This document shows positions 1-9,081 of a stretch of 64,000 nucleotides of DNA, piece after piece. Positions within the stretch are counted from its first letter, which is position 1. Every line of letters begins with the position of its first letter. Under the pieces are notes generated by a model. It ran no database searches and was not told where the DNA came from. It worked only from the letters and a program-made list of their open reading frames with translations. This DNA comes from Fredinandcohnia quinoae (GTDB lineage Bacteria; Bacillota; Bacilli; Bacillales; Bacillaceae_L). Position numbers and translations under genes: made by a program. The stretch lies in NCBI RefSeq assembly GCF_022427965.1, contig NZ_JAKTTI010000016.1:1-64000 (forward strand). The letters run 5' to 3'.

Positions 1-156
1 AGAAGTTAATTTACATGCTTAAAAAAGCTAGTTTTAATTAAAAATGAAGGTTTTTCCCTTTAATACTGGGTAAAGCACAAGTAAAAAACTATTTATTTGC
101 AAGAAACATCATAATCCGGGCCAAACAGTAGGTTTACCCTTAATCAAAATTTCCAA

Positions 157-296
157 TATGCGAGCTCATCTGATTATATGCGCGGTAAAATCCAGATATG
201 CATGCTTATAAAAACTTATGCACGATAAATCAAATATATGCTCGCCCACAGGAATATTTGCACGATATCCAATTTATATGCACATTAGCACGAAAC
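157..296. repeat. 20-bp periodic degenerate repeat, 7 units
   Basis: Seven consecutive 20-bp units, each beginning TATGC (one TTTGC) followed by a variable half. The phase is exact: units start at 157, 177, 197, 217, 237, 257 and 277. The reverse complement of the core (for example TATCGTGCATA) matches the core of the array at 48930-49169, so both belong to one family in opposite orientation. It is intergenic and has no ORF. Confidence 0.75.
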
Positions 297-364
297 TGCC
301 CCGTCCCCGCCCACAAACTAAGCCCCATAGTTTAAAAACCATCTATCATCCAAAATCAAAATAA

Positions 365-398
365 CAAAATAAGCGCTCGGTATAATCCCAAGCGCTTA
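365..398 (-). terminator. Rho-independent terminator of the CofE-like gene
   Basis: AAGCGCT at 371-377 pairs with AGCGCTT at 391-397. Read on the minus strand the stem is followed by a T-rich tract, about 40 bp past the stop of the CofE-like gene. Confidence 0.7.
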
Positions 399-436
399 AT
401 TCTAGTACAATGTATATGCTCAACTGTTTCTCCACA

Positions 437-1627
437 TTATTTCGTGTAGTTATCGAAATAACCTTGGATGAAGACGATTGGTGTACCTTTATCTCCACTA
501 CCAGATGTTAAGTCTGATAAAGAACCGATAAGGTCAGTAAGTCTTCTTGGTGTAGTCCCTTGAGACTCCATTGTGCCGACTAGATCGTCTTCCTTTTTGT
601 TAATGTATTGAGAGATAGCTTGTTTCAATTCTTCGCCACGTAGATCAGCAAAGTTATTATCTGCAAGATACTTCAGTTTTACCTCGTTTGGTGTACCATC
701 AAGTCCAGATGTGTAAGCTGGTGATACAACTGGATCAGCAAGCTCCCAAATCTTCCCGACTGGGTCTTTGAAGGCTCCATCTCCATATACCATTACTTCA
801 ACATTTTTACCTGTCTTTTCCTTCAGTAGTGCTTGAATTGAATCAACAACCGGTTGACAGTCACGCGGGAAAAGCTTCACACGCTCTTCAGTAGATTTAT
901 TAGAACCTAGTAGGCCGTATGCTTCGTTAAAGCCACTGCCATCAATGGATTCTGATAAAATATTATCAAGACTGTAAATCTTTTCGCCGCCATTAGCTTT
1001 TAAGATTTTCTTCGTTCTGAAACGTGTGTGAATGTCACATGTAAGAACGCTTTTTGTATATTCTAAAATGGTTTTAGGATTATTTGAGAAAATAACTTCA
1101 CATTCTACACCATATTCTTCAACAATTGATTTATAGTAATCGATGTAATCAACACCTGTGAAGGTATGTTTGTTATATCCGAAGTACTCGCGGAATTGTG
1201 CTTCTGTTAACGTATCTGTCCAAGGGTTAACCCCTTTTTCATCAAGCAAATCAATATCTACTAAATGATTTCCAACTTCATCAGATGGATAGCTTAACAT
1301 TAAGACAATTTTCTTAGCACCTTTTGCGATTCCACGAAGGACGATTGCAAAACGATTACGGCTTAGGATTGGGAAAGTCACACCAACTGTATCATCACCG
1401 AATTTTGATTGAACATCACTAGCAATATGATCAATGGTTGCATAATTCCCTTGAGCACGAGCAACGATTGATTCAGTGACAGTAACGATATCTTTGTCAT
1501 TTATTTGAAAGCCTTCAACTTCAGATGCTTTTAATACACTATCAACAACGATCTCTTCAATCTTGTCCCCTTCATTAATAATTGGACAACGAAGACCTCT
1601 TACAACTGTACCAACGACTCTTTCCAA
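437..1627 (-). CDS. CofE/FbiB-like gamma-glutamyl ligase family protein
   Basis: A 396-aa protein of the coenzyme F420-0:gamma-glutamyl ligase family (CofE; F420_ligase fold). Family members add L-glutamate to F420-0 using GTP. The N-terminus has the family's opening (GLRCPII...GDKIEEIVVDSV), then TVTESIVARAQGNYAT and a later VMVYGDGAFKDP segment. The TTG start at 1627 is preceded by AAGGAG with 8-nt spacing. Most Bacillaceae are not known to make F420 and no other F420 gene is visible here, so the real acceptor is probably different. A LysR gene is divergent, 124 bp away, and may control it. Family membership is fairly sure; the substrate is unknown. Confidence 0.8.
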   Translation of the reverse strand: MERVVGTVVRGLRCPIINEGDKIEEIVVDSVLKASEVEGFQINDKDIVTVTESIVARAQGNYATIDHIASDVQSKFGDDTVGVTFPILSRNRFAIVLRGIAKGAKKIVLMLSYPSDEVGNHLVDIDLLDEKGVNPWTDTLTEAQFREYFGYNKHTFTGVDYIDYYKSIVEEYGVECEVIFSNNPKTILEYTKSVLTCDIHTRFRTKKILKANGGEKIYSLDNILSESIDGSGFNEAYGLLGSNKSTEERVKLFPRDCQPVVDSIQALLKEKTGKNVEVMVYGDGAFKDPVGKIWELADPVVSPAYTSGLDGTPNEVKLKYLADNNFADLRGEELKQAISQYINKKEDDLVGTMESQGTTPRRLTDLIGSLSDLTSGSGDKGTPIVFIQGYFDNYTK

Positions 1628-1750
1628 TGTAACCGCTCCTTATTATGTATCGATTGGGACAACAAATCATTCCCTTTACTTGTAATATACCCCAATCTAA
1701 TGATATAAGTAAAATGAATATAATTAATGGTACATATAAGGAGTGCTTAT

Positions 1751-2644
1751 ATGATAGGGAAGCTAGATTTGTATAAGGTGTTTTGGACGGTAGGGAAATG
1801 TAAAAGCTTTTCAAAGGCAGCAAGAGAACTATATTTAACCCAGCCAGCGATTAGTCAGGCAATTATGCAATTGGAAAATGAACTAGATATACGTCTTTTT
1901 AATCGAAGTCCCAAAGGTGTTTCATTAACCTCAGAGGGGCAGCTATTGTTTGAATATGTTCACTCAGCAATTAATTTAATTGACGTTGGAGAAGAGAAAA
2001 TTCTAGAGTTTAAAAATTTGACTGCGGGAGAATTAAAAGTTGGAGTGGGAGATACGATTTCAAGGCATTTTTTACTACCTTTCCTAGAAATCTTTCACAA
2101 TGAGTATCCGAATATTCGCATTAAAATTGTGAATGGTACCACTCTTGAACTTGTTGCTCATTTAAAATCTGGTGAGATAGATATCGCTATTTGTAATTTT
2201 CCCCTAGATGATCCAACTCTTGAATTGAGGCCATGTATTGAGATTCATGATATTTTTGTATGTGGAGAAAAGTACAAGCCTCTTTTATCTAAACCGATAG
2301 ATCTGAATGAATTAACAAAGTTACCACTTATCTTTCTTGAGCATAAATCAAATTCAAGGAAGTATGTTGAGGATTATATGGCTTCAAAAGGAATAAAGAT
2401 TTCACCTGAATTTGAATTAGGTTCCCATGATCTATTATTGGAGTTTGCCAAAATAAATCTGGGAATTGCATGTGTGACGAAGGAATTTTCTTATGAGTAT
2501 TTACAAAAGGGAGTAGTTAATGAAATTCAGCTTATTGAAGAGATTCCGAAGAGAAGTGTAGGAGTCTGTTATTTAAAAAGTGTACCCTTATCACCAGCTT
2601 CTACTAGGTTTGTTGAAATCATTGAAAATTATATAAAAAAGTAA
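1751..2644 (+). CDS. LysR-family transcriptional regulator
   Basis: A LysR-type regulator of 297 aa. Residues 1-60 form the winged helix-turn-helix (FSKAARELYLTQPAISQAI), followed by an effector-binding domain of two alpha/beta subdomains. An upstream in-frame ATG at 1727 exists, but the ATG at 1751 has AAGGAG 8 nt before it and matches the usual start of the family, so I place the start there. It is divergent from the CofE-like gene, the classic arrangement for a LysR regulator and its target. The effector cannot be told from sequence. Confidence 0.88.
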   Translation: MIGKLDLYKVFWTVGKCKSFSKAARELYLTQPAISQAIMQLENELDIRLFNRSPKGVSLTSEGQLLFEYVHSAINLIDVGEEKILEFKNLTAGELKVGVGDTISRHFLLPFLEIFHNEYPNIRIKIVNGTTLELVAHLKSGEIDIAICNFPLDDPTLELRPCIEIHDIFVCGEKYKPLLSKPIDLNELTKLPLIFLEHKSNSRKYVEDYMASKGIKISPEFELGSHDLLLEFAKINLGIACVTKEFSYEYLQKGVVNEIQLIEEIPKRSVGVCYLKSVPLSPASTRFVEIIENYIKK

Positions 2645-2680
2645 AAAAAGGAAAACCAGTTCCGAAAATAGAACTGGTTG
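2643..2680 (-). terminator. terminator between lipoprotein and LysR genes
   Basis: AACCAGTTC (2654-2662) pairs with GAACTGGTT (2671-2679). The U-tract lies on the minus-strand side (T-run opposite 2643-2650), so it mainly ends the lipoprotein transcript; it may also slow LysR readthrough. Confidence 0.75.
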
Positions 2681-2683
2681 CCC

Positions 2684-3070
2684 CTATTTACCAATCATGT
2701 CAACGAAGATAGGTCCCTTATTAAATTCAATGATTTTAAGCTCACCTGTATCTTTAATAAAGATGCTTTTATACCGTTCTTGTCCTTGTTTATTTTTTAA
2801 TAGAATGATTCGCTTATGCGGATTATCTTCTACAACATTTAATTGATAGTCTGATAAGCTTACATTGGCTTCCAAACTTGCGAATTCAAGCATTTCACTA
2901 TTCTCAATGATGGACTCATTTTTTTCACTTTCAGTGGACTTTGGCATTTCTGCAGCAACAGTCTCCACAATTGGCGATTTTTCCTTATGTACCACGTTTT
3001 TCTCATTACTTCCGCAAGCAGCTAGTAGTAGTGTGCCTATCATCAATATGATTACTTTTTGCATGATCAT
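2684..3070 (-). CDS. small lipoprotein of unknown function
   Basis: A 128-aa predicted lipoprotein. The N-terminus is a short hydrophobic signal ending in the lipobox LLAAC, with the acylated cysteine near residue 19, followed by a charged, low-complexity linker and a small C-terminal domain. AGGAGG lies 4 nt before the ATG at 3070 and 10 nt before a second ATG at 3064; either could start it and both keep the lipobox. I do not recognise the mature domain. It is monocistronic with its own terminator. Lipid anchoring on the outer face of the membrane is inferred from the lipobox only. Confidence 0.7.
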   Translation of the reverse strand: MIMQKVIILMIGTLLLAACGSNEKNVVHKEKSPIVETVAAEMPKSTESEKNESIIENSEMLEFASLEANVSLSDYQLNVVEDNPHKRIILLKNKQGQERYKSIFIKDTGELKIIEFNKGPIFVDMIGK

Positions 3071-3303
3071 CTTTCCTCCTGACTTTTGTTAAATTTATCT
3101 TATCGAGCCCATGTGAAAATCACCTGTGAAATAGATTAGAATTTGATGAGAATAAGATACGGTACCTCTCGCTACATCCTACTTATACAAACTATCCAAA
3201 AAGAAGTCTTAAATATTTTATGAATTGTCCAATGACTAGTGAAATGTAATTGTATATAATTATTTGAATATTAGTTAAAATACTCACCAAAGGAGTGTTC
3301 TGT

Positions 3304-4542
3304 ATGCAACAGCAAAAGCTTTTGATTAATGGGCAAAGACTTAAGGATGAGCTTGAACGTTTTGCAGATTATGGACGAACCGAGAATAATGGAGTAACCC
3401 GGTTATCATTATCGGAAGAAGACCGATTGGTAAGGGATTATTTCCGTTCCTGTTGTGAGGAATTAGGTATGACCGTTAAGATTGATGACATGGGTTGTAT
3501 GTACGCAACACTCGAAGGAATTGAGGATAAACCTCCAATCCTGATTGGCTCCCATCTTGACTCTGTTAAAAAGGGTGGAAGGTTTGATGGTGTTCTTGGA
3601 GTTCTTGCTGGATTAGAAGTTGTTCGAACATTAGTTGACCATAATATAAAGCCCCAAGTCCCAATCACAATCGTAAACTTTACAAATGAAGAAGGAGCAA
3701 GGTTTGAACCTTCTATGATGGCTTCAGGTGTACTTTCTGGGAAATTTGAAAAGACTAAGATGTTAAATAGTATGGATACAGAAGGAAATACATTTGGGGA
3801 AACATTACAAGCAATTGGATATGTTGGCGATAAATCGAATCGGTTAAAAGAAGGCCATGCATTTTTGGAATTACATATTGAGCAAGGTCCTGTTCTTGAA
3901 CAGGAATCACTTTCTATCGGGGTGGTAGAATGTGTGGTGGGCATGTGCTGCTATGAGATTGAAGTGAATGGAAAATCAAATCATGCAGGTACAACTCCAA
4001 TGACAATGCGAAATGATGCTCTCTTTGCAACAAATCATTTACTAACTGAACTTAGAGAAAAGTTAGCACCATTAGATCAAGAGCTTGTGTTCACAATGGG
4101 AAGAATCAATGCCTATCCAAATATTCATACGGTCATTCCAAATAAGGTCGTCTTCACTGTTGAGGCACGTCACAAAAATCCTGAAATCATTCAAAGGGTT
4201 GAAGAGATTATTCAATCACTACCAAACTATCCAAACAATGAAGGCTGTGAAGTAAAGACTACAAAATTATGGGGTAGAGATACGGTCTGGTTTGATAAAA
4301 ATATTTGCAGTATGTTAGAGCAATCAGCCAATAATCTTGGCTATTCCAACAAAAGGATGGTCAGCGGGGCAGGACATGATGCTCAGTTCATAGCTAGCTA
4401 TATTCCAACTGCGATGTTATTTGTACAAAGCATTGATGGCAAAAGCCACTGTGAAGAGGAATTTACACCATATGAGGATTGTGAAAAGGGAGTTAATGTA
4501 TTGTTAGATACTGTGTTAAATATACTTGCAAAATCGTGTTAG
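3304..4542 (+). CDS. M20-family Zn-dependent hydrolase (allantoate amidohydrolase / N-carbamoyl-L-amino acid hydrolase)
   Basis: A 412-aa M20 metallopeptidase-fold amidohydrolase of the hydantoinase/carbamoylase subgroup. Metal-ligand motifs are visible: GSHLDSVKKGGRFDG (His, then Asp), NEEGARF and, near the C-terminus, SGAGHDAQF. The dimerisation/lid domain with HAGTTPM lies between. Members hydrolyse N-carbamoyl amino acids or allantoate to release ammonia; which one acts here cannot be decided. A GTG at 3295 is in frame, but AAAGGAG at 3288-3294 sits properly only for the ATG at 3304. It is monocistronic, ending at a bidirectional terminator shared with the pot operon. Confidence 0.85.
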   Translation: MQQQKLLINGQRLKDELERFADYGRTENNGVTRLSLSEEDRLVRDYFRSCCEELGMTVKIDDMGCMYATLEGIEDKPPILIGSHLDSVKKGGRFDGVLGVLAGLEVVRTLVDHNIKPQVPITIVNFTNEEGARFEPSMMASGVLSGKFEKTKMLNSMDTEGNTFGETLQAIGYVGDKSNRLKEGHAFLELHIEQGPVLEQESLSIGVVECVVGMCCYEIEVNGKSNHAGTTPMTMRNDALFATNHLLTELREKLAPLDQELVFTMGRINAYPNIHTVIPNKVVFTVEARHKNPEIIQRVEEIIQSLPNYPNNEGCEVKTTKLWGRDTVWFDKNICSMLEQSANNLGYSNKRMVSGAGHDAQFIASYIPTAMLFVQSIDGKSHCEEEFTPYEDCEKGVNVLLDTVLNILAKSC

Positions 4543-4554
4543 TAGGATATTTAA

Positions 4555-4598
4555 AAAAGAAGCGTTAAAGAATAGATTCATTCTTAACGCTTCTTCTT
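4555..4598. terminator. bidirectional terminator
   Basis: GAAGCGTTAA...TTAACGCTTC hairpin (arms about 4559-4570 and 4582-4592) with T-rich flanks on both strands. It separates the convergent M20 hydrolase and potD genes. Confidence 0.8.
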
Positions 4599-4599
4599 C

Positions 4600-5673
4600 T
4601 TATTTCCTGTGCATCTTAAATTCTAAGAAAAGCTCATTATAATAGGCAAGATTCTTTTTACCAAGGTTCTCATATACTTCGAGCTTCTCGGTTAATTCAG
4701 GTGATGGATAAAAACGTTCATCAGTAACCATTTCCTCTGGCATATAATTAAGTGCCTCTTTATTAGGTGTTGAATAGCTTACATATTCTGTATTTTGTGC
4801 TGCAACCTCAGGATCAAGCATAAAATTAATGAACTGATGTGCAGCATCAATATTTTTGGCAGTTTTCGGAATGACCATATTATCAAACCAAAGATTTGAT
4901 CCTTCTTCAGGAACAACATAATCCAAATCTTCATTCTCATACATAATATCTGCAGCATCACCAGACCAGACCAGACCGATAGCTGCCTCTTCATTCGCAA
5001 GAAGCATTTTAATTTCATCGCCAACGATTGCCTTTACGTTAGGAGTAAGTGTGTCAAGCTTCTTCTTCGCTTCCCTTAAGTGGGCTTTATTCGTATCATT
5101 CAATGAATAATTAAGGCTATTAAGCCCCATTCCTATGACTTCTCTCGCCCCGTCGATTAATAAAATTTGATTTTTCAAATCCTTATCCCATAAATCATGC
5201 CAGCCTGTAATTTCTTTGTCGCCGAGCATTTTTGGATTATACACAATCCCCACTGTTCCCCAAAAATAAGGAACAGAATATTTATTGTGAGGGTCAAATG
5301 GCAAATCCATAAAGCGTTCATCAATATATTTTAAGTTAGGTAGCTTTGAATGATCTAATGGAATGAGTAGCTTTTCCTCGCGCATTTTATCAATCATGTA
5401 CTCTGAAGGAACAGCAATATCATAAGTAGTGCCGCCTTGTTCAATTTTCGTCATCATCGCTTCATTCGAATCAAACGTTTCATAGATAACTTTAATACCG
5501 GTCTCTTCTTCAAATTGATCAATCAACTCTTCATCAATATAATCTCCCCAGTTATAAACAGTTACTGTATTACCACTTGAGAAGCCTTGGGAAGAGTTTA
5601 ATCGAGAAACGATAAATAACAATAGTGCTGACACAAGAATTATAGCTAAAAAGGAACGAAATAGATTCTTCAT
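4600..5673 (-). CDS. potD: spermidine/putrescine ABC transporter, substrate-binding protein
   Basis: A 357-aa PotD-family polyamine-binding protein. After the membrane segment comes the characteristic VYNWGDYIDEELIDQFEEETGIKVIYETFDSNE opening of this family (quoted as separate short motifs: NWGDYID, FEEETGIKV, ETFDSNE), and VPYFWGTVGIVYNP later. The N-terminus has a hydrophobic stretch at about residues 6-22 but no lipobox cysteine, so it is probably held by an uncleaved signal anchor. It is the last gene of potABCD, with its ATG overlapping the potC stop by 4 bp and a GGGGG ribosome binding site. Confidence 0.92.
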   Translation of the reverse strand: MKNLFRSFLAIILVSALLLFIVSRLNSSQGFSSGNTVTVYNWGDYIDEELIDQFEEETGIKVIYETFDSNEAMMTKIEQGGTTYDIAVPSEYMIDKMREEKLLIPLDHSKLPNLKYIDERFMDLPFDPHNKYSVPYFWGTVGIVYNPKMLGDKEITGWHDLWDKDLKNQILLIDGAREVIGMGLNSLNYSLNDTNKAHLREAKKKLDTLTPNVKAIVGDEIKMLLANEEAAIGLVWSGDAADIMYENEDLDYVVPEEGSNLWFDNMVIPKTAKNIDAAHQFINFMLDPEVAAQNTEYVSYSTPNKEALNYMPEEMVTDERFYPSPELTEKLEVYENLGKKNLAYYNELFLEFKMHRK

Positions 5674-6482
5674 TTTTTAACCCCCAATCCACTTGGCTTG
5701 TTGCGTTGTGTAATAAAATAATAGCCAACAACAAGTAGCATTGTGAATAGGAACAGAAGCGTTGATAATGCATTAATATTTAATGAAATTCCTCTACGAG
5801 CTAGTGAGTAAATTTCAACAGAAAGTGTACTAAAGCCATTCCCCGTTACAAAAAACGAAACAGCGAAATCATCAAATGAATAGGTTAATGCCATAAAAAA
5901 GCCGGCAAATATACCTGGTGTGATATACGGTAAGATAACCTTAGAGAAGACATCCCACTGGCTAGCCCCTAAATCACGAGCTGCATCCTCCAATGTTGGG
6001 CTCATTTCCATTAATTTTGGTAAAACCATTAAGACTACAATCGGAATACTAAATGCAATATGTGATAGTAGCACTGAATAAAATCCAAGCTTAATTCCGA
6101 CCATTGTAAATAAAATTAAAAAGGATGCACCAATAATAACGTCTGGGCTAACAATTAGTACGTTATTCAATGACAGCATTGCGTTCTTTTTTCTTTTTCC
6201 TCTAATTGAACGGATTGCAATTGCACCAAATACCCCTATGATTGTTGAAATTAAAGCAGATAAAAGGGCAATTACGAGTGTATTCAATACAATAATAAGG
6301 AGCCGTGTATCATGAAAAAGCTCTTTATACCAATCTAACGTAAATCCTTCAAAATCGTGCATTGTACCCCCACTATTGAAGGAGTAATAGACGAGAAATA
6401 ATATCGGTGTATATAGGATTAGAAAGATAATCACTAAATACAAACGTGAAGAGAGTGATAGTTTTTTACCCAATTTTTGCAC
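5670..6482 (-). CDS. potC: spermidine/putrescine ABC transporter permease PotC
   Basis: A 270-aa permease of the binding-protein-dependent type with six predicted membrane segments. The EAA loop that contacts the ATPase is visible as LEDAARDLGASQWDVFSKVILPYITPGI in pieces (EDAARDLGAS, then VILPYITPG). It forms the translocation channel with PotB. It overlaps the end of potB by 17 bp and potD by 4 bp, so the four genes are translationally coupled. Confidence 0.93.
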   Translation of the reverse strand: MQKLGKKLSLSSRLYLVIIFLILYTPILFLVYYSFNSGGTMHDFEGFTLDWYKELFHDTRLLIIVLNTLVIALLSALISTIIGVFGAIAIRSIRGKRKKNAMLSLNNVLIVSPDVIIGASFLILFTMVGIKLGFYSVLLSHIAFSIPIVVLMVLPKLMEMSPTLEDAARDLGASQWDVFSKVILPYITPGIFAGFFMALTYSFDDFAVSFFVTGNGFSTLSVEIYSLARRGISLNINALSTLLFLFTMLLVVGYYFITQRNKPSGLGVKK

Positions 6483-7278
6483 CCCGCTTCCGATTCCCTG
6501 TTAATGCCATAATGAGGAACATGAAAATAATTAAAAATACAGCAATCGTTGAACCCATGCCCCAATCCTGTGTCACAAGGAAATGCTGCTCAATTGAGGT
6601 ACCAAGTGTGATGACTCGGTTTCCAGCAATCAATCTTGTTAGCATGAATAATGATAGTGCTGGGATAAATACTACTTGACAGCCAGATTTTACCCCATCG
6701 ATTGTTAAAGGGAAGATTACCCTTTTAAAGGTTGTCCAACGTGATGCACCTAAATCATTGGCGGCATCCATAAGCGTTGGATTTAATTCATTTAATGAGT
6801 TAAAGATTGGTAGAATCATAAATGGAATAAATATATAAACCGATACAAAAATAAAACTAAAATCTGTAAATAAAATTTGTTTCGTTCCGATTCCAATAAC
6901 CTCTAAGAAGCTATTCGCCATTCCGTAGGTTCCGAATATACCAAGGAAGGCATATGCCTTTAAAAGTAAATTGATCCATGATGGAGCAATAATCAATAAT
7001 AGCCAAAGATGTTTATGCTTTGTTTTTGTTAATAAATAAGCAGTTGGGTAGGCAATTAGTAATGAAATAGCTGTAATTAAAAATGCATACCAAAATGAGC
7101 TTAATGTCATTTTTAAATAAACAGGTGTGAAAAACTTTTTATAATTTATTAAAGATAAATTTCCTTCAATATCAAAGAAGGAATAATATAAAACAAGAAT
7201 AATCGGTGCGATGACAAATAAAATAATCCAAAGAACATATGGGATCGTATATATATTACGTGTGACCTTATTTTCCAT
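6466..7278 (-). CDS. potB: spermidine/putrescine ABC transporter permease PotB
   Basis: A 270-aa integral membrane permease with about six hydrophobic segments. The EAA loop reads [22 protein letters not shown] in pieces ([16 protein letters not shown]). It pairs with PotC. Start ATG at 7278 has GGGGAAAG just upstream and overlaps the potA stop by 11 bp. The C-terminus is short and basic. Confidence 0.93.
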   Translation of the reverse strand: MENKVTRNIYTIPYVLWIILFVIAPIILVLYYSFFDIEGNLSLINYKKFFTPVYLKMTLSSFWYAFLITAISLLIAYPTAYLLTKTKHKHLWLLLIIAPSWINLLLKAYAFLGIFGTYGMANSFLEVIGIGTKQILFTDFSFIFVSVYIFIPFMILPIFNSLNELNPTLMDAANDLGASRWTTFKRVIFPLTIDGVKSGCQVVFIPALSLFMLTRLIAGNRVITLGTSIEQHFLVTQDWGMGSTIAVFLIIFMFLIMALTGNRKRGAKIG

Positions 7279-8377
7279 GGCTTTCCCCGTCCGTGTATGA
7301 TTCTAGGCGTCGATCAAATTCTTCCTCTGTTTCACCATGACGCATAACATGGATGGCTTCAGGGTCAAAATATAGTCCAATCTCATCACCGACAATCGCC
7401 TTTTTCGTTGAATGGACGAGCCATTCGTTTCCATCCTTATCAAAGCAACAGATTTCATAATGTACCCCACGGAATAACTGGGAGTCAACGCGAACCTGCA
7501 GTTTTCCACGGTCTAAAGAAGTAATTTCCAAATCCTCAGGACGAATCACGATTTCAACAGGTTCATTTTGGTTTAAGCCTTGGTCAACACATTCGAATTT
7601 TTTACCAACAAACTCAACGAGATAGTCTTCAATCATCTTCCCTTTTACGATATTAGATTCACCGATAAAATCAGCAACAAATCGGTTAATCGGCTCATCG
7701 TATATATCAATAGGTGTACCACTTTGTTGGATTTTGCCTTTATGTAATACAAAGATTTCATCCGACATTGCAAGTGCTTCTTCTTGATCATGAGTAACAA
7801 AGATGAAGGTTATGCCAAGACGCTGCTGTAGCTCACGTAGCTCATATTGCATTTCTGTACGAAGCTTTAAATCAAGGGCAGATAACGGTTCATCAAGTAA
7901 AATTACCTCAGGTTCATTAACGATTGCGCGGGCAATTGCTACACGTTGTTTCTGTCCACCAGACATTTCCTTAATTTCACGATTTTCATAGCCTTGTAGA
8001 TTGACAAAGCTTAATGCTTCCTTGACCTTTTTTTCGATTTCAGCATTTTTCATTTTTTTAATACGTAATCCGAATGCAACATTTTCATATACATTTAAAT
8101 GTGGAAAAAGGGCATAATCTTGGAATACTGTATTAACCTGACGTTTATTAGCGGGCACCTGATTTATTTTTTTTCCATTAAAGAAAATTTCTCCTTCAGA
8201 TGCTTCGGTAAAGCCAGCAATTAACCGTAAAATGGTCGTTTTACCGCACCCCGAGGGACCGAGAAGTGTATAGAATTTTCCCCTCTCAATCTCAAAGCTT
8301 ACATCATCTAGTACAACTGGGTCGTTATCATATCGCTTAGTTACATTTTTAAATTGAATAATAGCAACGTTTGTCAT
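7268..8377 (-). CDS. potA: spermidine/putrescine ABC transporter ATP-binding protein
   Basis: A 369-aa ABC ATPase that powers polyamine import. Walker [10 protein letters not shown] lies at residues 40-48, the ABC signature is [14 protein letters not shown], Walker B is [12 protein letters not shown], and the C-terminal TOBE-type regulatory domain starts near residue 250. A longer reading frame begins at 8398, but the ATG at 8377 follows AAGGAGGT with 6-nt spacing and is the better start. First gene of the potABCD operon, which lies divergent from a CBS-domain gene. Confidence 0.93.
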   Translation of the reverse strand: MTNVAIIQFKNVTKRYDNDPVVLDDVSFEIERGKFYTLLGPSGCGKTTILRLIAGFTEASEGEIFFNGKKINQVPANKRQVNTVFQDYALFPHLNVYENVAFGLRIKKMKNAEIEKKVKEALSFVNLQGYENREIKEMSGGQKQRVAIARAIVNEPEVILLDEPLSALDLKLRTEMQYELRELQQRLGITFIFVTHDQEEALAMSDEIFVLHKGKIQQSGTPIDIYDEPINRFVADFIGESNIVKGKMIEDYLVEFVGKKFECVDQGLNQNEPVEIVIRPEDLEITSLDRGKLQVRVDSQLFRGVHYEICCFDKDGNEWLVHSTKKAIVGDEIGLYFDPEAIHVMRHGETEEEFDRRLESYTDGESHGK

Positions 8378-8567
8378 ATTTACCTCCTTCTCACTCATGA
8401 TACTTTTGTATCACGTGTTTTCACTTCGGAACAATTATACACGAATCGCTTAAAAATTCAATTTGTTTTTGTGTTTGAGAACCATTATAAAACAAAATTA
8501 TATTCGCACCAATTTTATCCAATACTATATAGTAGGGAATATTTCCATTTGAAGGAGGATAAATAAT

Positions 8568-9023
8568 ATGCAAGCTCAGGATATTATGAATAATGTCGTC
8601 TTTAAGGTAAAAGAAACAGATACAGTACGGTTGGTTGTGGAGAAGTTTTTGGAGCATCATATAAGCGGTGTACCTGTGATAAATAATAATGATGAAATTG
8701 TCGCTTATATAAGTGATGGAGATATCATGAGACATATTGGAAAGCATGATGATATATTTATTGATTCTTTCTTTTTTATTAATGTGGTACATGGAGACGA
8801 TGATAAATTTGAAGAAAGGGTTAAAAAGATCCTAGATCTTAATGTTCTTAAAGTCGCCAAGAAAACGGTTGTCAAGGTTGAGTGGAATGAAGATATTGAA
8901 AATATAGCAGCAACACTTGGGAAAAGACAAATCAAGAAACTTCCTGTCGAGCGTGACGGGAAATTAATTGGCATTATCAGTCGTGGAGATGTCATTCGTC
9001 ATGTGTTTCATACATTTATTTAG
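8568..9023 (+). CDS. tandem CBS-domain protein
   Basis: A 151-aa protein made almost only of two CBS motifs (about residues 5-60 and 90-148; AQDIMNNVVFKVKETDTV and ...GKLIGIISRGDVIRHV). CBS pairs bind adenosyl nucleotides and act as energy or ligand sensors. No output domain is attached, so it may act in trans on another protein. GAAGGAGG precedes the ATG by about 9 nt. It stands alone between the divergent pot operon and the convergent chelatase operon. Confidence 0.85.
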   Translation: MQAQDIMNNVVFKVKETDTVRLVVEKFLEHHISGVPVINNNDEIVAYISDGDIMRHIGKHDDIFIDSFFFINVVHGDDDKFEERVKKILDLNVLKVAKKTVVKVEWNEDIENIAATLGKRQIKKLPVERDGKLIGIISRGDVIRHVFHTFI

Positions 9024-9042
9024 GCTATAAAAGTATTGAAAG

Positions 9043-9072
9043 GACACCTCATTCAATCATAAATGAGGTGTC
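9043..9072. terminator. hairpin between CBS gene and cobN-like gene
   Basis: An 11-bp perfect stem, GACACCTCATT (9043-9053) with AATGAGGTGTC (9062-9072). It is followed only by moderately T-rich sequence, but its place between convergent stops fits a two-way terminator. Confidence 0.65.
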
Positions 9073-9081
9073 TAATAAGTT

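Larger units (their letters stand above)
1..436. other. gene-free left edge
   Basis: No supportable ORF. The stretch holds the 20-bp periodic array at 157-296 and the terminator of the CofE-like gene at 365-398. I see nothing recognisable in 1-156. Confidence 0.7.

Noticed and set aside
3438-3944. 168-codon minus-strand ORF
   Set aside because: Antisense shadow of the M20 amidohydrolase; composition follows the codons of that gene.
8421-8792. 123-codon minus-strand ORF upstream of potA
   Set aside because: Overlaps the CBS gene and the divergent promoter region; low-complexity Ile/Tyr-rich product and no ribosome binding site.
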